Assembly (NCBI RefSeq): GCF_020253525.1
Contig: NZ_JADCBK010000027.1
Span: 33,496 to 97,495, forward strand
Source: Aquidulcibacter sp.
GTDB taxonomy: Bacteria > Pseudomonadota > Alphaproteobacteria > Caulobacterales > Aquidulcibacteraceae
Direction of reading: 5' to 3'
DNA: 64,000 bases
Shown: positions 1-9,863 of the stretch, piece after piece
How the letters are laid out: each line of letters starts with the position of its first letter
Numbering within the stretch: the first letter of the stretch is position 1
Position numbers and translations under genes: made by a program
Notes under the pieces: generated by a model
What the model was told of the DNA's origin: nothing
Database searches by the model: none
What the model saw: the letters and a program-made list of their open reading frames with translations, nothing else

Positions 1-181
1 GCCGCTGCTGCCTTCGCATAGCCCGGTTGCGGGCCATCATTATCGCCGCATCCATGAAACAGAAAAGCTGTTGGGAATGGGCCTTTGCCCTCTGGTTTGA
101 AAATCTGACAATGGACAAGCAGGCGCCCAGCACGGGCGTCTAATGTCTCGCGGGGGAATTTCTTCATCCGCCCAAGTCCTT

Positions 182-1768
182 CTAGTGCCGGAAATGGCGC
201 ATGCCCGTAAACACCATGGTGATGCCCGCTTCATCGGCAGCAGCAATCACTTCATCATCGCGGATCGAGCCACCGGGCTGAATGACGGCCGTGGCACCTG
301 CCTCCACCGCTTGCAACAGACCGTCGGCGAAGGGGAAGAAGGCGTCAGAGGCACAGGCCGAGCCGATGGTGGCTGCTTGGCTCCATCCGGCCGTCTCCGC
401 TGCTTCTACCGCACGAACCGCAGCAATACGGGCCGAATCGCGGCGGTTCATTTGGCCTGCGCCAATACCTGCGGTGACACCGTCCTTCGCATAGACAATC
501 GCATTAGACTTCACATGCTTGGCGACCCGGAAGGCAAACAGCATGTCCGTCAATTCTTGCGGGGTCGGGGCCCGTTTGGTCACGACTTTTAAGTCTGGGG
601 CCATAATCCGTCCGGTATCGCGGTTTTGCACCAAGAAGCCGCCGGCCAAGGTGCGGAAGGTCAGGCCTGGCTGTGTGGGGTCTGGTAGGCCACCAGCCAA
701 TAAGAGGCGCAAATTCTTCTTCTTGGCAAAGATGGCTTGGGCATCTTCATCCGCATCAGGCGCAATCACCACTTCGGTAAAGATTTTGACGATCTCTTCA
801 GCCGCAGCCCCATCCAATTTGCGGTTACATGCGACAATGCCACCAAAGGCCGAAACTGGGTCGCAAGCCAAGGCGCGCATATAGGCGTCGGTCAAAGAAG
901 CGCCGATCGCCACACCGCACGGATTGGCGTGCTTGATAATGGCAACAGCGGCTGCTTCACTCGCATCAAACTCCCCGACCAATTCATAAGCGGCATCGGT
1001 GTCGTTGAGATTATTGTAGGACAATTCCTTGCCCTGCAGCTGACGGGCGGTGGAGACACCGGGGCGCTTTTCAGTGGTGGCGTAAAAGGCTGCAACTTGG
1101 TGGGGATTTTCGCCATAGCGCAGGCTTTGTACCTTGGGCCCGCCAAAAGCCCGCCAATCTGGGGAGGCTTCGCCCACTTGTTCCCCATACCAGCCTGAAA
1201 TGGCAGCATCATAGGCCGCGGTACGGGCATAGGCCTTGGCGGCCAATTGCTTGCGGGTGAGTTCTTGTGTGCCGCCATGGGCCGACATATCGGCCAAGAC
1301 CTTCTGCACATCACCAAGGTCGGTTGCCACCGCACACCAGTCGAAATTCTTTGCCCCGGCGCGGATCATAGCAGGCCCACCAATATCGATATTCTCAACG
1401 CATGTTTCAAAGTCTGCGCCAGAAGCTAGGGTCGCCTCAAAGGGGTATAGATTGACCCACAACAGATCGATGCCCTCAATGCCATGTTGGGTCATCGCCG
1501 CCTCATGCTCGGCCACATGGCGCAGGGCGAGCAAGCCGCCATGCACGGCCGGGTGCAAGGTCTTGACCCGGCCATCCATCATTTCAGGAAAACCGGTCAC
1601 ATCGGCAACATCGATGACGGCCAAACCTGCCGCCGCCAAAGCTTTACTGGTGCCACCGGTTGAAACCAGAACGACCCCTTGGTCGGCCAATTGCTGTGCT
1701 GTCTCAATCAGCCCCGTTTTATCGGAAACCGAGATAAGGGCTCGGCGGACGGGACGGATCGTGGACAT
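182..1768 (-). CDS. purH: Bifunctional AICAR transformylase / IMP cyclohydrolase
   Basis: Catalyses the last two steps of de novo IMP synthesis in the cytosol: formyl transfer from 10-formyl-THF to AICAR, then ring closure. The 528-residue length is normal for the family. The N-terminal MGS-like cyclohydrolase domain (about residues 5-150) contains STGGTSKAL near 36-44 and [13 protein letters not shown] near 66-78. The transformylase domain carries RYGENPHQ (217-224) and the catalytic K279-H280 pair in KHANPCGVA. The C-terminus has the typical QPGGS...[11 protein letters not shown] ending. It starts at ATG 1768 and is separated by 83 nt from the nth stop upstream on the same strand. Identification is secure. 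Confidence 0.97.
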   Translation of the reverse strand: MSTIRPVRRALISVSDKTGLIETAQQLADQGVVLVSTGGTSKALAAAGLAVIDVADVTGFPEMMDGRVKTLHPAVHGGLLALRHVAEHEAAMTQHGIEGIDLLWVNLYPFEATLASGADFETCVENIDIGGPAMIRAGAKNFDWCAVATDLGDVQKVLADMSAHGGTQELTRKQLAAKAYARTAAYDAAISGWYGEQVGEASPDWRAFGGPKVQSLRYGENPHQVAAFYATTEKRPGVSTARQLQGKELSYNNLNDTDAAYELVGEFDASEAAAVAIIKHANPCGVAIGASLTDAYMRALACDPVSAFGGIVACNRKLDGAAAEEIVKIFTEVVIAPDADEDAQAIFAKKKNLRLLLAGGLPDPTQPGLTFRTLAGGFLVQNRDTGRIMAPDLKVVTKRAPTPQELTDMLFAFRVAKHVKSNAIVYAKDGVTAGIGAGQMNRRDSARIAAVRAVEAAETAGWSQAATIGSACASDAFFPFADGLLQAVEAGATAVIQPGGSIRDDEVIAAADEAGITMVFTGMRHFRH

Positions 1769-1851
1769 GGCAAAGGCTCCGGCGGAGGGTGATCACAAAA
1801 GGGGTGCGCCCGCTTATAGGCTGCGAATCGGCCCGTGGCGACAGGCTGGAC

Positions 1852-2601
1852 TCAGCCCTTGGCAAGGGTGGGTTTGGCTGTCTTTTTGACAGGCTTTTTT
1901 GTTGTAGGCTTGGCCTTCTTGGGCGCATCTGCGGGGTTTGGAGTCTTCGTCTTGAACTTGCAAATCTCAGCAATGCCACAGCGCCAGCAGGCAGGCTTGC
2001 GCGCGTCACAAACATAGCGACCATGGAGGATCAGCCAATGGTGCGCGCCCTTCTTATACGCATCAGGCGTCACACGTTCCAGCACCGCTTCGACTTGATC
2101 AGGGTTCTTCCCCGGGGCGAGACCCGTCCGGTTTGAGACGCGGAAAATATGGGTGTCCACCGCAATCGTCGGCTCGCCAAAGGCTTCGTTGAGAACGACA
2201 TTAGCCGTTTTGCGGCCAACGCCGGGCAATTCGGTCAAGGCATCCCGGTTCCGGGGCACGTCGCCGCCATATTTTTCAATCAGCAACTCCGACAAGGCGA
2301 TGACATTCTTCGCTTTATTGCGCCACAGGCCAATGGTTTTGATATAATTGGCGACACCTTCTTCACCCAAGGCGACCATCTTCTCCGGCGTGTCGGCGAC
2401 GGCAAATAGCCGTTTGGTGGCTTTATTGACGCCGACATCGGTTGCCTGAGCAGACAGTGCGACGGCGACCACCAACGTATAGGGATTGGTATAGTCCAGC
2501 TCTGTCTTGGGATCAGGACGCTCTGCCGCCAATTGCGCATAGAGGGCGGCAATCTCGGCAGCTTTTAGTTTGGATTTTGCGACTTTTGCTTTTGTGGCCA
2601 T
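1852..2601 (-). CDS. nth: Endonuclease III (DNA glycosylase/AP lyase)
   Basis: Removes oxidised pyrimidines and cuts AP sites in base-excision repair. From ATG 2601 the protein has 249 residues. A longer reading from 2673 adds 24 residues that do not resemble the family, so the shorter start is preferred. The helix-hairpin-helix LPGVGRKTANVVL contains catalytic Lys131, and VDTHIFRVSNR supplies Asp149. The 4Fe-4S loop is complete (C198-x6-C205-x2-C208-x5-C214). Beyond the cluster the protein carries an unusual Lys/Pro/Thr-rich tail of about 35 residues, absent from the E. coli enzyme and possibly DNA-binding. It is divergent from the DUF2244 gene, a pairing I recall from other alphaproteobacteria. 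Confidence 0.95.
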   Translation of the reverse strand: MATKAKVAKSKLKAAEIAALYAQLAAERPDPKTELDYTNPYTLVVAVALSAQATDVGVNKATKRLFAVADTPEKMVALGEEGVANYIKTIGLWRNKAKNVIALSELLIEKYGGDVPRNRDALTELPGVGRKTANVVLNEAFGEPTIAVDTHIFRVSNRTGLAPGKNPDQVEAVLERVTPDAYKKGAHHWLILHGRYVCDARKPACWRCGIAEICKFKTKTPNPADAPKKAKPTTKKPVKKTAKPTLAKG

Positions 2602-2709
2602 GGCCCCGGCATAGCTAATTGCGGCAAGCCCCGCTAGCCCCTCAAAAAAACTGTCGCCTTCTACATTCTGCAACTGTGCTTTCGCAGACTTTGCGCTAGC
2701 TTAGGGGGC

Positions 2710-3249
2710 ATGAGTACGTCGATCACCGCCCTTCCAAATGCCCCTGAATTTGATCAGCGCGACGCCATTTATATGGACGCGGTATTGCGCCCAAACCGTT
2801 CTCTATCCCACCAAGGCTTCAAGATCGTTATGCTATCGCTTGCGGCCATGAGCTTCTTTGCCGGTTTGGCCTTTCTCTCGATTGGTGCGTGGCCGGTGAT
2901 TGGGTTTTTCGGTTTGGATGTCATTTTGGTCTATCTGGCGTTTAAGGTGAATTTCAAAGCAGGCGCACGCGAATGCGAAACTGTGAAGGTGAGTGCGGCG
3001 CAAGTTGCGATCTCAAAGACGTGCCATCGCGGCAAAGTCGGATGGTGGCGCGTCAGCCCCAGCTTCGCCCGCGTGATTGTTGACGAGATCAATGAATATG
3101 AGACCCAAGTGACCTTATCTGCCGGAGGGGCCAGCTTGCCCTTAGCGACCTGTCTGTCGCCGCACGAGCGCGTGGCATTTGCCGCCGCCCTGAAAGCCGC
3201 GCTAGAACAAGCACGCGGCGAACGCTACCCAACAGAAGTGACTGTTTGA
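2710..3249 (+). CDS. DUF2244 family membrane protein
   Basis: A 179-residue inner-membrane protein of unknown function. After an N-terminal stretch it has two adjacent hydrophobic segments (about residues 39-76) separated by a short turn, then a soluble C-terminal domain with a [11 protein letters not shown] motif. This is the layout of DUF2244 proteins. It is divergent from nth, with 108 nt between the start codons, and gloA begins 11 nt after its stop, so the two may be cotranscribed. Nothing in the sequence shows the biochemical role. Confidence 0.75.
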   Translation: MSTSITALPNAPEFDQRDAIYMDAVLRPNRSLSHQGFKIVMLSLAAMSFFAGLAFLSIGAWPVIGFFGLDVILVYLAFKVNFKAGARECETVKVSAAQVAISKTCHRGKVGWWRVSPSFARVIVDEINEYETQVTLSAGGASLPLATCLSPHERVAFAAALKAALEQARGERYPTEVTV

Positions 3250-3260
3250 AAGGTCTCAAA

Positions 3261-3731
3261 ATGGAATATCTGCACACCATGATCCGCGTCGGCAATCTGG
3301 ACGCCGCCTTGGATTTCTTTTGTGGTGGTTTAGGGCTGGTAGAGCTTCGCCGGACTGAGAATGAGAAGGGCCGCTTCACCTTGGTGTTTTTAGCCGCCCC
3401 AGTGGATGCCGAGCGCTTTAAGGCGCAAGGCGAAGCGCCACAAAGCGGCCTACCCGGTGGCCTGCCCATGGTAGAACTGACCTATAATTGGGACGAGCAC
3501 GCCTATGATGGCGGGCGTAATTTTGGTCATTTGGCGTATCGCGTCGATGACATCTATGCCTTGTGCGCGCACTTGGCCGCCCGTGGTGTCACCATCAACC
3601 GCCCACCGCGCGACGGATATATGGCGTTCGTGCGGTCACCCGACGGGATTTCGGTTGAGCTTCTGCAGCGCGGTGCGGCTCTAGCCCCGCAAGAGCCTTG
3701 GGCAAGCGCGCCCAACATTGGGACGTGGTAA
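3261..3731 (+). CDS. gloA: Lactoylglutathione lyase (glyoxalase I), VOC family
   Basis: Converts the hemithioacetal of methylglyoxal and glutathione to S-lactoylglutathione. ATG 3261 gives 156 residues. An in-frame TTG at 3246 lies inside the upstream gene and is a less likely start. Two VOC repeats supply the four expected metal ligands: His5 (YLHTMIRV), Glu72 (MVELTYNW), His90 (FGHLAYRV) and Glu133 (SVELLQR). The fold and ligand spacing match bacterial GloA. It probably forms a short operon with the DUF2244 gene. The C-terminal extension after about residue 137 is slightly longer than the E. coli enzyme (135 residues). Confidence 0.9.
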   Translation: MEYLHTMIRVGNLDAALDFFCGGLGLVELRRTENEKGRFTLVFLAAPVDAERFKAQGEAPQSGLPGGLPMVELTYNWDEHAYDGGRNFGHLAYRVDDIYALCAHLAARGVTINRPPRDGYMAFVRSPDGISVELLQRGAALAPQEPWASAPNIGTW

Positions 3732-3790
3732 TCTGGTTGAGCAGGCGTGCGCAACCAACAAGGATAAACAGATAGAGGGAGGCCGGCACG

Positions 3791-4744
3791 ATGCAAAAAC
3801 GACTTTTAGCTTTGATTTGGGTAGCACTTGCTGGCTTTGCGACAGTCGGCTGTAGCCCAGATTTGCCACGCGCGGTTGCCGAAGCCCGCTACACATCCCC
3901 TGCATCGCAATTCATCTCAATTAGCGATGGTGTCCGCCTGCATGTGCGTGATGAGGGCAAGCGCGATGCGCCCGTCTTGATTCTTGCCCATGGTTCCAAT
4001 GCGTCTCTCCACACGTGGGAGCCTTGGGTGGCTGAGCTCAAAGATGATTGGCGGGTGATTAGTTTCGATTTTCCCGCCCATGGCCTAACCGGCCCCTCAA
4101 AGAGTGGCGTCTATTCAAGCACCGCCTATGTGCAAGTTGTGGATGACCTGGCCCGGCATTTCAAAGTGGATCGCTTTGTTTTGGGTGGCAATTCTATGGG
4201 TGGTGGCGTGGCATGGCGCTATGCGTTGGCCCATCCTGAGAAAGTCGCAGGCCTTATTTTGGTTGATGCGGCTGGCTATCCGCGCGAAACAGGCAAGCCA
4301 CCTTTAGTATTCCGTCTGGCCCGCACGCCGGTGATTGGCGAGATTTTTTCGCGCGCAACCACCAAGGGCATGATTGAATCCAATCTGAAACAAGTCATTG
4401 TGGATGATGCTTTGGTGACGCCAGAAATGGTCAAGCGGTACCATGATCTCTTGATGCGCGAAGGCAATCGGCAAGCCACTCTGGCTCGCATGCGGGCAGG
4501 CCCCGACGACCCAAATGCGTATCAGAAAATCCCAACCATCACCGCACCAACACTCGTGATTTGGGGGGAAGCCGATCCTTGGATTCCGTTCGCCGACGCC
4601 AAGCGTTTTGCCCAAGAAATTAAGGGTGCAAAGCTTGTCTCTTACCCCAATATTGGTCATTTGCCGCAAGAAGAGGTCGCGCTTGCGACAGCGAAGGAAG
4701 TCGATACTTTCTTGCAACAAGTCTATCTTAAGCCTGCCCCCTAA
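3791..4744 (+). CDS. Alpha/beta-hydrolase, predicted lipoprotein
   Basis: A 317-residue hydrolase with an N-terminal signal and a possible lipobox ending at Cys21 (ATVGC), so it is likely anchored in the periplasm or outer membrane. The catalytic triad is visible: nucleophile Ser135 in GNSMGG, acid Asp262 in GEADPW and base His290 in IGHLPQE. The oxyanion-hole HG lies in LAHGSN. The substrate cannot be read from sequence; relatives include esterases, epoxide hydrolases and C-C hydrolases. A clear Shine-Dalgarno (GAGGGAGG) precedes ATG 3791. A GGTTG...CAACC inverted repeat lies in the 59-nt gap after gloA. Confidence 0.8.
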   Translation: MQKRLLALIWVALAGFATVGCSPDLPRAVAEARYTSPASQFISISDGVRLHVRDEGKRDAPVLILAHGSNASLHTWEPWVAELKDDWRVISFDFPAHGLTGPSKSGVYSSTAYVQVVDDLARHFKVDRFVLGGNSMGGGVAWRYALAHPEKVAGLILVDAAGYPRETGKPPLVFRLARTPVIGEIFSRATTKGMIESNLKQVIVDDALVTPEMVKRYHDLLMREGNRQATLARMRAGPDDPNAYQKIPTITAPTLVIWGEADPWIPFADAKRFAQEIKGAKLVSYPNIGHLPQEEVALATAKEVDTFLQQVYLKPAP

Positions 4745-4776
4745 TTTGGGTAGCTCTGATCGGGTGATGCAACGCG

Positions 4777-4795
4777 CTGTCACCAAGAGTGACAG
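4777..4795. repeat. Perfect 7-bp inverted repeat upstream of glmS
   Basis: CTGTCAC, a 5-nt loop (CAAGA), then GTGACAG, in the 136-nt gap between the hydrolase stop and glmS. No T-run follows on either strand, so it is not a standard intrinsic terminator. It could be an operator for glmS or part of a Rho-type end for the hydrolase. Confidence 0.4.
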
Positions 4796-4880
4796 TATTA
4801 GGGGTGGCGCCTCTGGCGGAAGCTTTCTATCAACACGGCACATGTACTAAGTCTCGCAAGACTTGAAAGGCGCTTTTTAA

Positions 4881-6704
4881 ATGTGCGGCATTATTGGAAT
4901 CTTGGGCAAAGAGGCGGTGACTTCGCGTCTCATTGAATCGCTAAAGCGGCTGGAATATCGCGGTTATGATTCCGCGGGCATCGCTACCTTGGTAGATGGC
5001 AAGATTGAGCGCCGTCGCGCGCAAGGCAAGATCAAGAATTTGGAAGACGTCTTGGTTGCCGCGCCTTTACCTGGCCTCATCGGCATTGGTCACACCCGCT
5101 GGGCAACCCATGGTGCGCCGTCTGAGCGTAACGCCCACCCCCATGCAACCAACCGCGTCGCGGTGGTGCATAATGGCATTATCGAAAACTTCCGAACCCT
5201 GCGGGCAGAACTTGAAGCTGAAGGCCGCACGTTTGATTCTGAAACCGATACCGAAGTCATCACCCAATTGGTCTCGCGCGCCTTGGATCTGGGGGCCAGC
5301 CCAAAGGATGCCGTGATTGAGGCCTTAAAGCGGGTCCGCGGTGCTTTTGCGATTGCCTGCCTATTCACCGGTGAAGAGGATTTATTGGTTGGTGCGCGCC
5401 AAGGCAGCCCCTTGGTCGTGGGTGTTGGTGAGGGCGAGATGTATTTGGGCTCAGACGGTATTGCCGTCGCCCCCTTCACCAATCGCGTGATCTATCTGGA
5501 AGAGGGCGATCTGGTGGTACTAAGCCGGACCAGCCATGCGGTTTATGACGTGGCGCGCAATCCGGTTGAGCGTCCGATCAAGTCGGTCGCCGCCAGTGCG
5601 GCAGCGGTCGAAAAAGGCAATTATCGCCACTATATGCAAAAGGAAATCCACGAAGAGCCTGATGCTGCTGCTCGCACCATCGGCCATTATGTGGACCCGC
5701 TAGAAGAGCGCGTAACCCTGCCCGACTTTGGCGTTGATTTCGCCCAGATCGACCAATTATGGATCATTGGCTGTGGGACGGCCTATTTAGCTGGCCGCGT
5801 CGGGGAATATTGGTTTGAGCAAGTGGCTGGTCTTTCGTGCGAGACCGATATTGCCTCTGAATTCCGCTATCGCGAGCCTGTCGCGGCAGGCCGCGCGGCC
5901 GCTGTGTTCATTTCTCAATCTGGTGAAACTGCCGATACGCTTGAGGCCCTGCGCCTGTGCAAACGCAAGGGCTGGAAGACAATTGCTGTCGTCAATGTTC
6001 CGGAAAGCTCTATCGCGCGCGAGGCTGATGCAGTGCTACCAACCTTGGCAGGCCCTGAAATCGGCGTGGCATCCACCAAAGCCTTCGTCGCCCAATTGTC
6101 AGCGCTCGCGGCAATCTCGGTCGCTGCTGCCTTGGCACGCAAGACGATTGATCGCGATGAGGAACGCCGACTGGCGCATCTTTTGATGGAAACCCCGCGC
6201 TTGATCCGCGAAGCCCTGAAGGTTGAGGCCACGATTGCAGCGGCGGCAGAAGAAGCCAGCCACGCCCGCTCCATCCTCTATATTGGCCGTGGCATGGCTT
6301 ATCCGATTGCTTTGGAAGCAGCGCTGAAGCTCAAGGAAATTAGCTATATCCATGCCGAAGGCTATGCCTCTGGTGAGTTGAAGCATGGGCCTATCGCCTT
6401 GATCGATGAAGTCACGCCTGTATTTGCCATCGCTCCGCATGACCATTTGTTTGAGAAGACGATCTCCAACGTTCAGGAAATTGCCGCGCGCAAAGGCCGG
6501 GTGACTTTGTTCTCAGACGCCTTGGGGATTGAGGAATCTGGTGATGTCGCGCGTCATACGATTGAAGCGCCAAAGGCCGATCCCTTTGTTGCCCCGATTG
6601 TCTATTCACCCTTGATCCACTTATTGGCCTATCATGTGGCGGTGGCCAAAGGCACCGATGTGGACCAGCCGCGTAACCTTGCAAAATCGGTTACGGTCGA
6701 GTGA
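4881..6704 (+). CDS. glmS: Glutamine--fructose-6-phosphate aminotransferase (isomerizing)
   Basis: Makes glucosamine-6-phosphate from fructose-6-phosphate and glutamine, the entry to peptidoglycan and lipopolysaccharide amino sugars. The 607-residue length matches the family. It begins MCGIIGILG, so Cys2 becomes the N-terminal nucleophile of the class II amidotransferase domain. GHTRWATHG and the GIIEN segment complete that domain. Two SIS domains follow, with SQSGETADTLEAL and ESSIAREADAVLPT, and the protein ends ..DVDQPRNLAKSVTVE as expected. Its last 14 nt overlap the end of the convergent glycosyltransferase gene. Confidence 0.98.
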   Translation: MCGIIGILGKEAVTSRLIESLKRLEYRGYDSAGIATLVDGKIERRRAQGKIKNLEDVLVAAPLPGLIGIGHTRWATHGAPSERNAHPHATNRVAVVHNGIIENFRTLRAELEAEGRTFDSETDTEVITQLVSRALDLGASPKDAVIEALKRVRGAFAIACLFTGEEDLLVGARQGSPLVVGVGEGEMYLGSDGIAVAPFTNRVIYLEEGDLVVLSRTSHAVYDVARNPVERPIKSVAASAAAVEKGNYRHYMQKEIHEEPDAAARTIGHYVDPLEERVTLPDFGVDFAQIDQLWIIGCGTAYLAGRVGEYWFEQVAGLSCETDIASEFRYREPVAAGRAAAVFISQSGETADTLEALRLCKRKGWKTIAVVNVPESSIAREADAVLPTLAGPEIGVASTKAFVAQLSALAAISVAAALARKTIDRDEERRLAHLLMETPRLIREALKVEATIAAAAEEASHARSILYIGRGMAYPIALEAALKLKEISYIHAEGYASGELKHGPIALIDEVTPVFAIAPHDHLFEKTISNVQEIAARKGRVTLFSDALGIEESGDVARHTIEAPKADPFVAPIVYSPLIHLLAYHVAVAKGTDVDQPRNLAKSVTVE

Positions 6705-7686
6705 TCTGACGCAACACAATCGCGCGCTTCAACAGGCTTAAGGGCGACCAAGCAAATTGGCGGATAAGACCCGATAAGCTGACCGTGCGTTTGGCTTGTA
6801 TAGCGCCTCGGGCTTGCCACGCTTGGCCCCAGCCCTTCAGACCATCGCCAAGCCCGCGACCATAGGCAGGGCCTGCCCCGCGCCAAGCGGTATGGGCCCA
6901 GAGCAGAAGCGTCGCTGCAAGATGCGGCGGCAGCAACAGCCAGAATAGCGCGCCTGGCATATTTCGGATGAAGGTCCAAAGCCGGTTGCGCGTGCCGTGA
7001 TAGACCGCAAAATCCGATAGTCGCCCGCTGGAGGCCGAGCCCATATGCCGGACTTGTGCGTCGGCGAGTTGTACGACTTCCCCGCCTGCCAAGCGATGGC
7101 GAAATCCAAGGTCGACATCTTCGCAATAGCAGAAATAGCTCTCTTCATAGCCGCCCAAGAGGGCAAACACATCTGCCCGCCACATAGAAGCAGCGGCACA
7201 GGGGCTGAAAGCCTGCCCGTCTGCCAGATCACTGGGCCAGGGCTTGCGATAGCCGCCCCGAAAGGGAATGCCAAAGGCATGATAAACATCGCCGGCACCA
7301 TCGAGCTGGCTCGGGTCCTCGTCCAAAATTTGGGTAGAGCCAAAGGCCGTCACGTCTGGATAGCGTTTGGTTGCCGCCATCAGCGCTTCCAGCCAATCGG
7401 GTTCTGGGAATGCATCTGGATTGAGGCAGATGATCCACTGTCCTTTGGCAAGCTTTGACGCTTGATTATTTGCCGCGGCAAAGCCGGTGTTGATGGGATT
7501 GGCGACAAAGTGCGTTGCCCGCGCTTGGGTTGCCGCGTCCGGCTCTGATCCCTCGGGCGAGGCATTATCGATCAGGATTGTCTCAAAATCGCGAAAGGTT
7601 TGTGCATCGAGACAGTCAAACAGGCGCGGTAAATGAGCCCGGCTCTTATAGGCAACAATCAGGATCGAGACACTTGGCCCGGTCAA
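6691..7686 (-). CDS. Family 2 glycosyltransferase
   Basis: A 331-residue GT-A fold transferase, probably acting on a cell-surface polysaccharide. The N-terminus SVSILIVAYKS and the LIDNASPEGS segment are typical of the rhamnosyl-transferase-like GT2 group. LNPDAFPE supplies the acidic metal-binding motif, and CEDVDLGFR provides the ED motif near the acceptor site. A hydrophobic stretch at about 245-270 suggests membrane association. Acceptor and sugar cannot be inferred. The stop lies 3 nt before the tkt reading frame ends... more precisely, tkt ends 3 nt upstream of this gene's ATG, so the pair is likely cotranscribed. Confidence 0.85.
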   Translation of the reverse strand: MTGPSVSILIVAYKSRAHLPRLFDCLDAQTFRDFETILIDNASPEGSEPDAATQARATHFVANPINTGFAAANNQASKLAKGQWIICLNPDAFPEPDWLEALMAATKRYPDVTAFGSTQILDEDPSQLDGAGDVYHAFGIPFRGGYRKPWPSDLADGQAFSPCAAASMWRADVFALLGGYEESYFCYCEDVDLGFRHRLAGGEVVQLADAQVRHMGSASSGRLSDFAVYHGTRNRLWTFIRNMPGALFWLLLPPHLAATLLLWAHTAWRGAGPAYGRGLGDGLKGWGQAWQARGAIQAKRTVSLSGLIRQFAWSPLSLLKRAIVLRQITRP

Positions 7687-7688
7687 GT

Positions 7689-9659
7689 TCAGCCAAGTGC
7701 CTCAATGGCTGCACACACAGCTTCGCTGGTAATGCCAAAATGGGCATAAAGCGCCTGATAGGGGCCGGATGCGCCAAAGCCCTTCATGCCAATGAAGGTA
7801 CCTGTCGGGCCAATCCAACGATCCCAGCCGAAGCGGACAGCTGCTTCAATGGCAATTTTGGGCAAATCGCCGCCTAAGACTTCGTGTTGATAAGCATCGG
7901 TTTGAGCCTCAAACAGTTCAAGGCAAGGGGCAGAGACGACCCGGACGCCAATACCGGCTTCGGCCAATTGGGCTTGGGCCTTCATGGCAATTTCAACTTC
8001 AGAACCCGTTGCAATCAAGACGGCTTTCTCAGGCAGGACAGACGGCGACAAGACATAGGCACCTTGGGCGCAACGGTTTGTTGGCGAACCGTCCTTGCGC
8101 TGGAAGGCGAGCTTTTGACGGGTCAAGGACAGGACCGATTGAGTTTTGGGCGCAAGCAGCGCCAGCTCCCAACACTCGGCGACTTCAACTGGGTCACAGG
8201 GGCGGAAAACATGTACGTTCGGGATTGCGCGCAGCGATGCCAAAGTCTCGACTGGTTGGTGGGTTGGGCCATCTTCACCCAGACCAATACTGTCATGCGT
8301 GAGAACATGGATCGCGCGGACCTCCATCAACGCACCGAGGCGAAGGGCAGGGCGCAGATAATCGGCAAATACCAAGAAGGTGCCCGAATAAGGCACGACG
8401 CCGCCATGCAAGGCCATACCGTTCATAGCTGCGGCCATGCCATGCTCGCGAACACCGTAATGCACGTAGCGTTCCTGATAGGCATTAGCCCCAAAGCCCT
8501 TCATGCCCGCCACTTTGGTGTTTACCGAACCCGTCAAGTCAGCAGAGCCGCCCATCAGCAGATCAAAGGCCGGAACCAAAACTTCCAAGGCCGCCCCAGA
8601 GCTTTCCCGGGTTGCGAGAGACGGGGCTTTCTCTGCCATGCTGGCGCAATGTGCTTCGATCAGGGCACGCAATTTAGGCGCATCGATCTTGGAGTCTAAA
8701 AGGTCTTTGATCGCGCCATGATCGGCCCGCTTTGCCATCCGCGCTTGCCAATCGGCATGGGCCTTCGCCCCGCGGCTACCGGCAGCGCGCCATGCAGCAA
8801 CAATCTCCTCTGGCACCACGAAGGGCGCATGAGGCCAGTTGAGAGCTGCACGCGTGGCTTCAATTTCGGCAGCGCCCAAGGGCGAGCCATGGGTCTTGGC
8901 AGTCCCTGCCAAGTTGGGAGAGCCGAAGCCGATTTGGGTGCGGCAGGCGATCAGAACCGGCCGGTCGGAATTGAGGGCAGCAGTCATAGCTGCTTCCAGT
9001 GCGACGGGATCATGACCATCTACCCGGCTTGTTTGCCAACCAGCAGCCTCAAATCGCTGAAGTTGGTCGCCAGTTTCGGCTACGGATAAAGCCCCATCGA
9101 TCGAGATCTCATTATCGTCCCACAGAACAATGAGGCGATTGAGGCGCAGATGGCCAGCTAAGGAAATTGCCTCATGGCTGATGCCTTCCATCAAGTCGCC
9201 GTCTGAAGCGATAACCCAAGTGCGGTGGTCGCAGACATCAGCACCCAAAGTCGCCCGCAAATGGGCTTCGGCCATCGCCATGCCGACGGCGGTGGAAATG
9301 CCTTGGCCTAAGGGGCCTGTGGTGGTCTCTACACCGGGCACATGGCCATATTCTGGGTGACCAGCGGTCAAAGCGCCAATCTGGCGAAAGCGCTTCAACT
9401 GATCCATCGTCATGGCTTCATAGCCTGTCAGATGGAGCAGCGAGTAAATCAGCATCGAACCATGGCCAGCCGACAAGACGAAGCGGTCGCGATCTTGCCA
9501 ATCAGGGGCTTTGGCGTCGAATTTCAGAAACTTGGTGAACAGAATTGTCGCGACATCTGCCATGCCCATCGGCATGCCGGGGTGCCCTGAGTTGGCTGCC
9601 TGAACGGCGTCCATCGACAAGAAGCGAATGGCATTTGCAAGGTCTGCATGGCTGGTCAT
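7689..9659 (-). CDS. tkt: Transketolase
   Basis: A thiamine-diphosphate enzyme that moves two-carbon units in the pentose phosphate pathway. From ATG 9659 (MTSHADLANAIRFLSMDAVQ) it is 656 residues, close to the usual 650-670. The reading frame extends to 9722, but the extra 21 residues look unrelated. Motifs include SGHPGMPMG, GHPEYGHVPGVETTTGPLGQG, the TPP-binding DGDLMEGISHEA, and the pyrimidine-domain motifs YVHYGVREHGMAAAMNG and THDSIGLGEDGPTHQP. The C-terminal domain is complete. The upstream region contains a cluster of GANTC methylation sites. Confidence 0.97.
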   Translation of the reverse strand: MTSHADLANAIRFLSMDAVQAANSGHPGMPMGMADVATILFTKFLKFDAKAPDWQDRDRFVLSAGHGSMLIYSLLHLTGYEAMTMDQLKRFRQIGALTAGHPEYGHVPGVETTTGPLGQGISTAVGMAMAEAHLRATLGADVCDHRTWVIASDGDLMEGISHEAISLAGHLRLNRLIVLWDDNEISIDGALSVAETGDQLQRFEAAGWQTSRVDGHDPVALEAAMTAALNSDRPVLIACRTQIGFGSPNLAGTAKTHGSPLGAAEIEATRAALNWPHAPFVVPEEIVAAWRAAGSRGAKAHADWQARMAKRADHGAIKDLLDSKIDAPKLRALIEAHCASMAEKAPSLATRESSGAALEVLVPAFDLLMGGSADLTGSVNTKVAGMKGFGANAYQERYVHYGVREHGMAAAMNGMALHGGVVPYSGTFLVFADYLRPALRLGALMEVRAIHVLTHDSIGLGEDGPTHQPVETLASLRAIPNVHVFRPCDPVEVAECWELALLAPKTQSVLSLTRQKLAFQRKDGSPTNRCAQGAYVLSPSVLPEKAVLIATGSEVEIAMKAQAQLAEAGIGVRVVSAPCLELFEAQTDAYQHEVLGGDLPKIAIEAAVRFGWDRWIGPTGTFIGMKGFGASGPYQALYAHFGITSEAVCAAIEALG

Positions 9660-9702
9660 GGGCAGTGAAACTTTCGTCGGCTGAATGACGGACCGCATAT
9701 AG

Positions 9703-9790
9703 GACTCGGGCGGCGCTAACAATGGTAAACGGCACCTGAGTCAGCCTCTACATCACCGGCTTGATCGATGGACTCATTGCAGACTCATTG
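9703..9790. promoter_or_regulatory. Cluster of four GANTC (CcrM-type) sites
   Basis: GANTC occurs at 9703-9707, 9738-9742, 9771-9775 and 9782-9786. The last two lie in an 11-nt tandem duplication of GACTCATTG (9771-9779 and 9782-9790). In Caulobacterales, CcrM methylates GANTC and clusters in promoters often mark methylation- or GcrA-dependent transcription. The cluster sits between divergent tkt and the small gene at 9864. The link to cell-cycle control is inference. Confidence 0.45.
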
Positions 9791-9863
9791 TGGTCAAAAT
9801 CTACGCCCGGTTTTGTCGTAAGAGGGGTGCATAACCAACTCACACACAGAGTGAGGCCCGAAA

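Noticed and set aside
3..143. Plus-strand frame open from the window edge to a TAA at 141-143
   Set aside because: Only 46 codons, no recognisable protein, Trp/Cys-rich composition unlike the neighbours; too little to call a gene fragment.
4745..4880. glmS ribozyme or riboswitch upstream of glmS
   Set aside because: The gap is short and shows only a 7-bp hairpin; the ribozyme is known from Gram-positive bacteria and its core is not seen.
7884..8699. 271-codon plus-strand open frame inside tkt
   Set aside because: Antisense shadow of transketolase.
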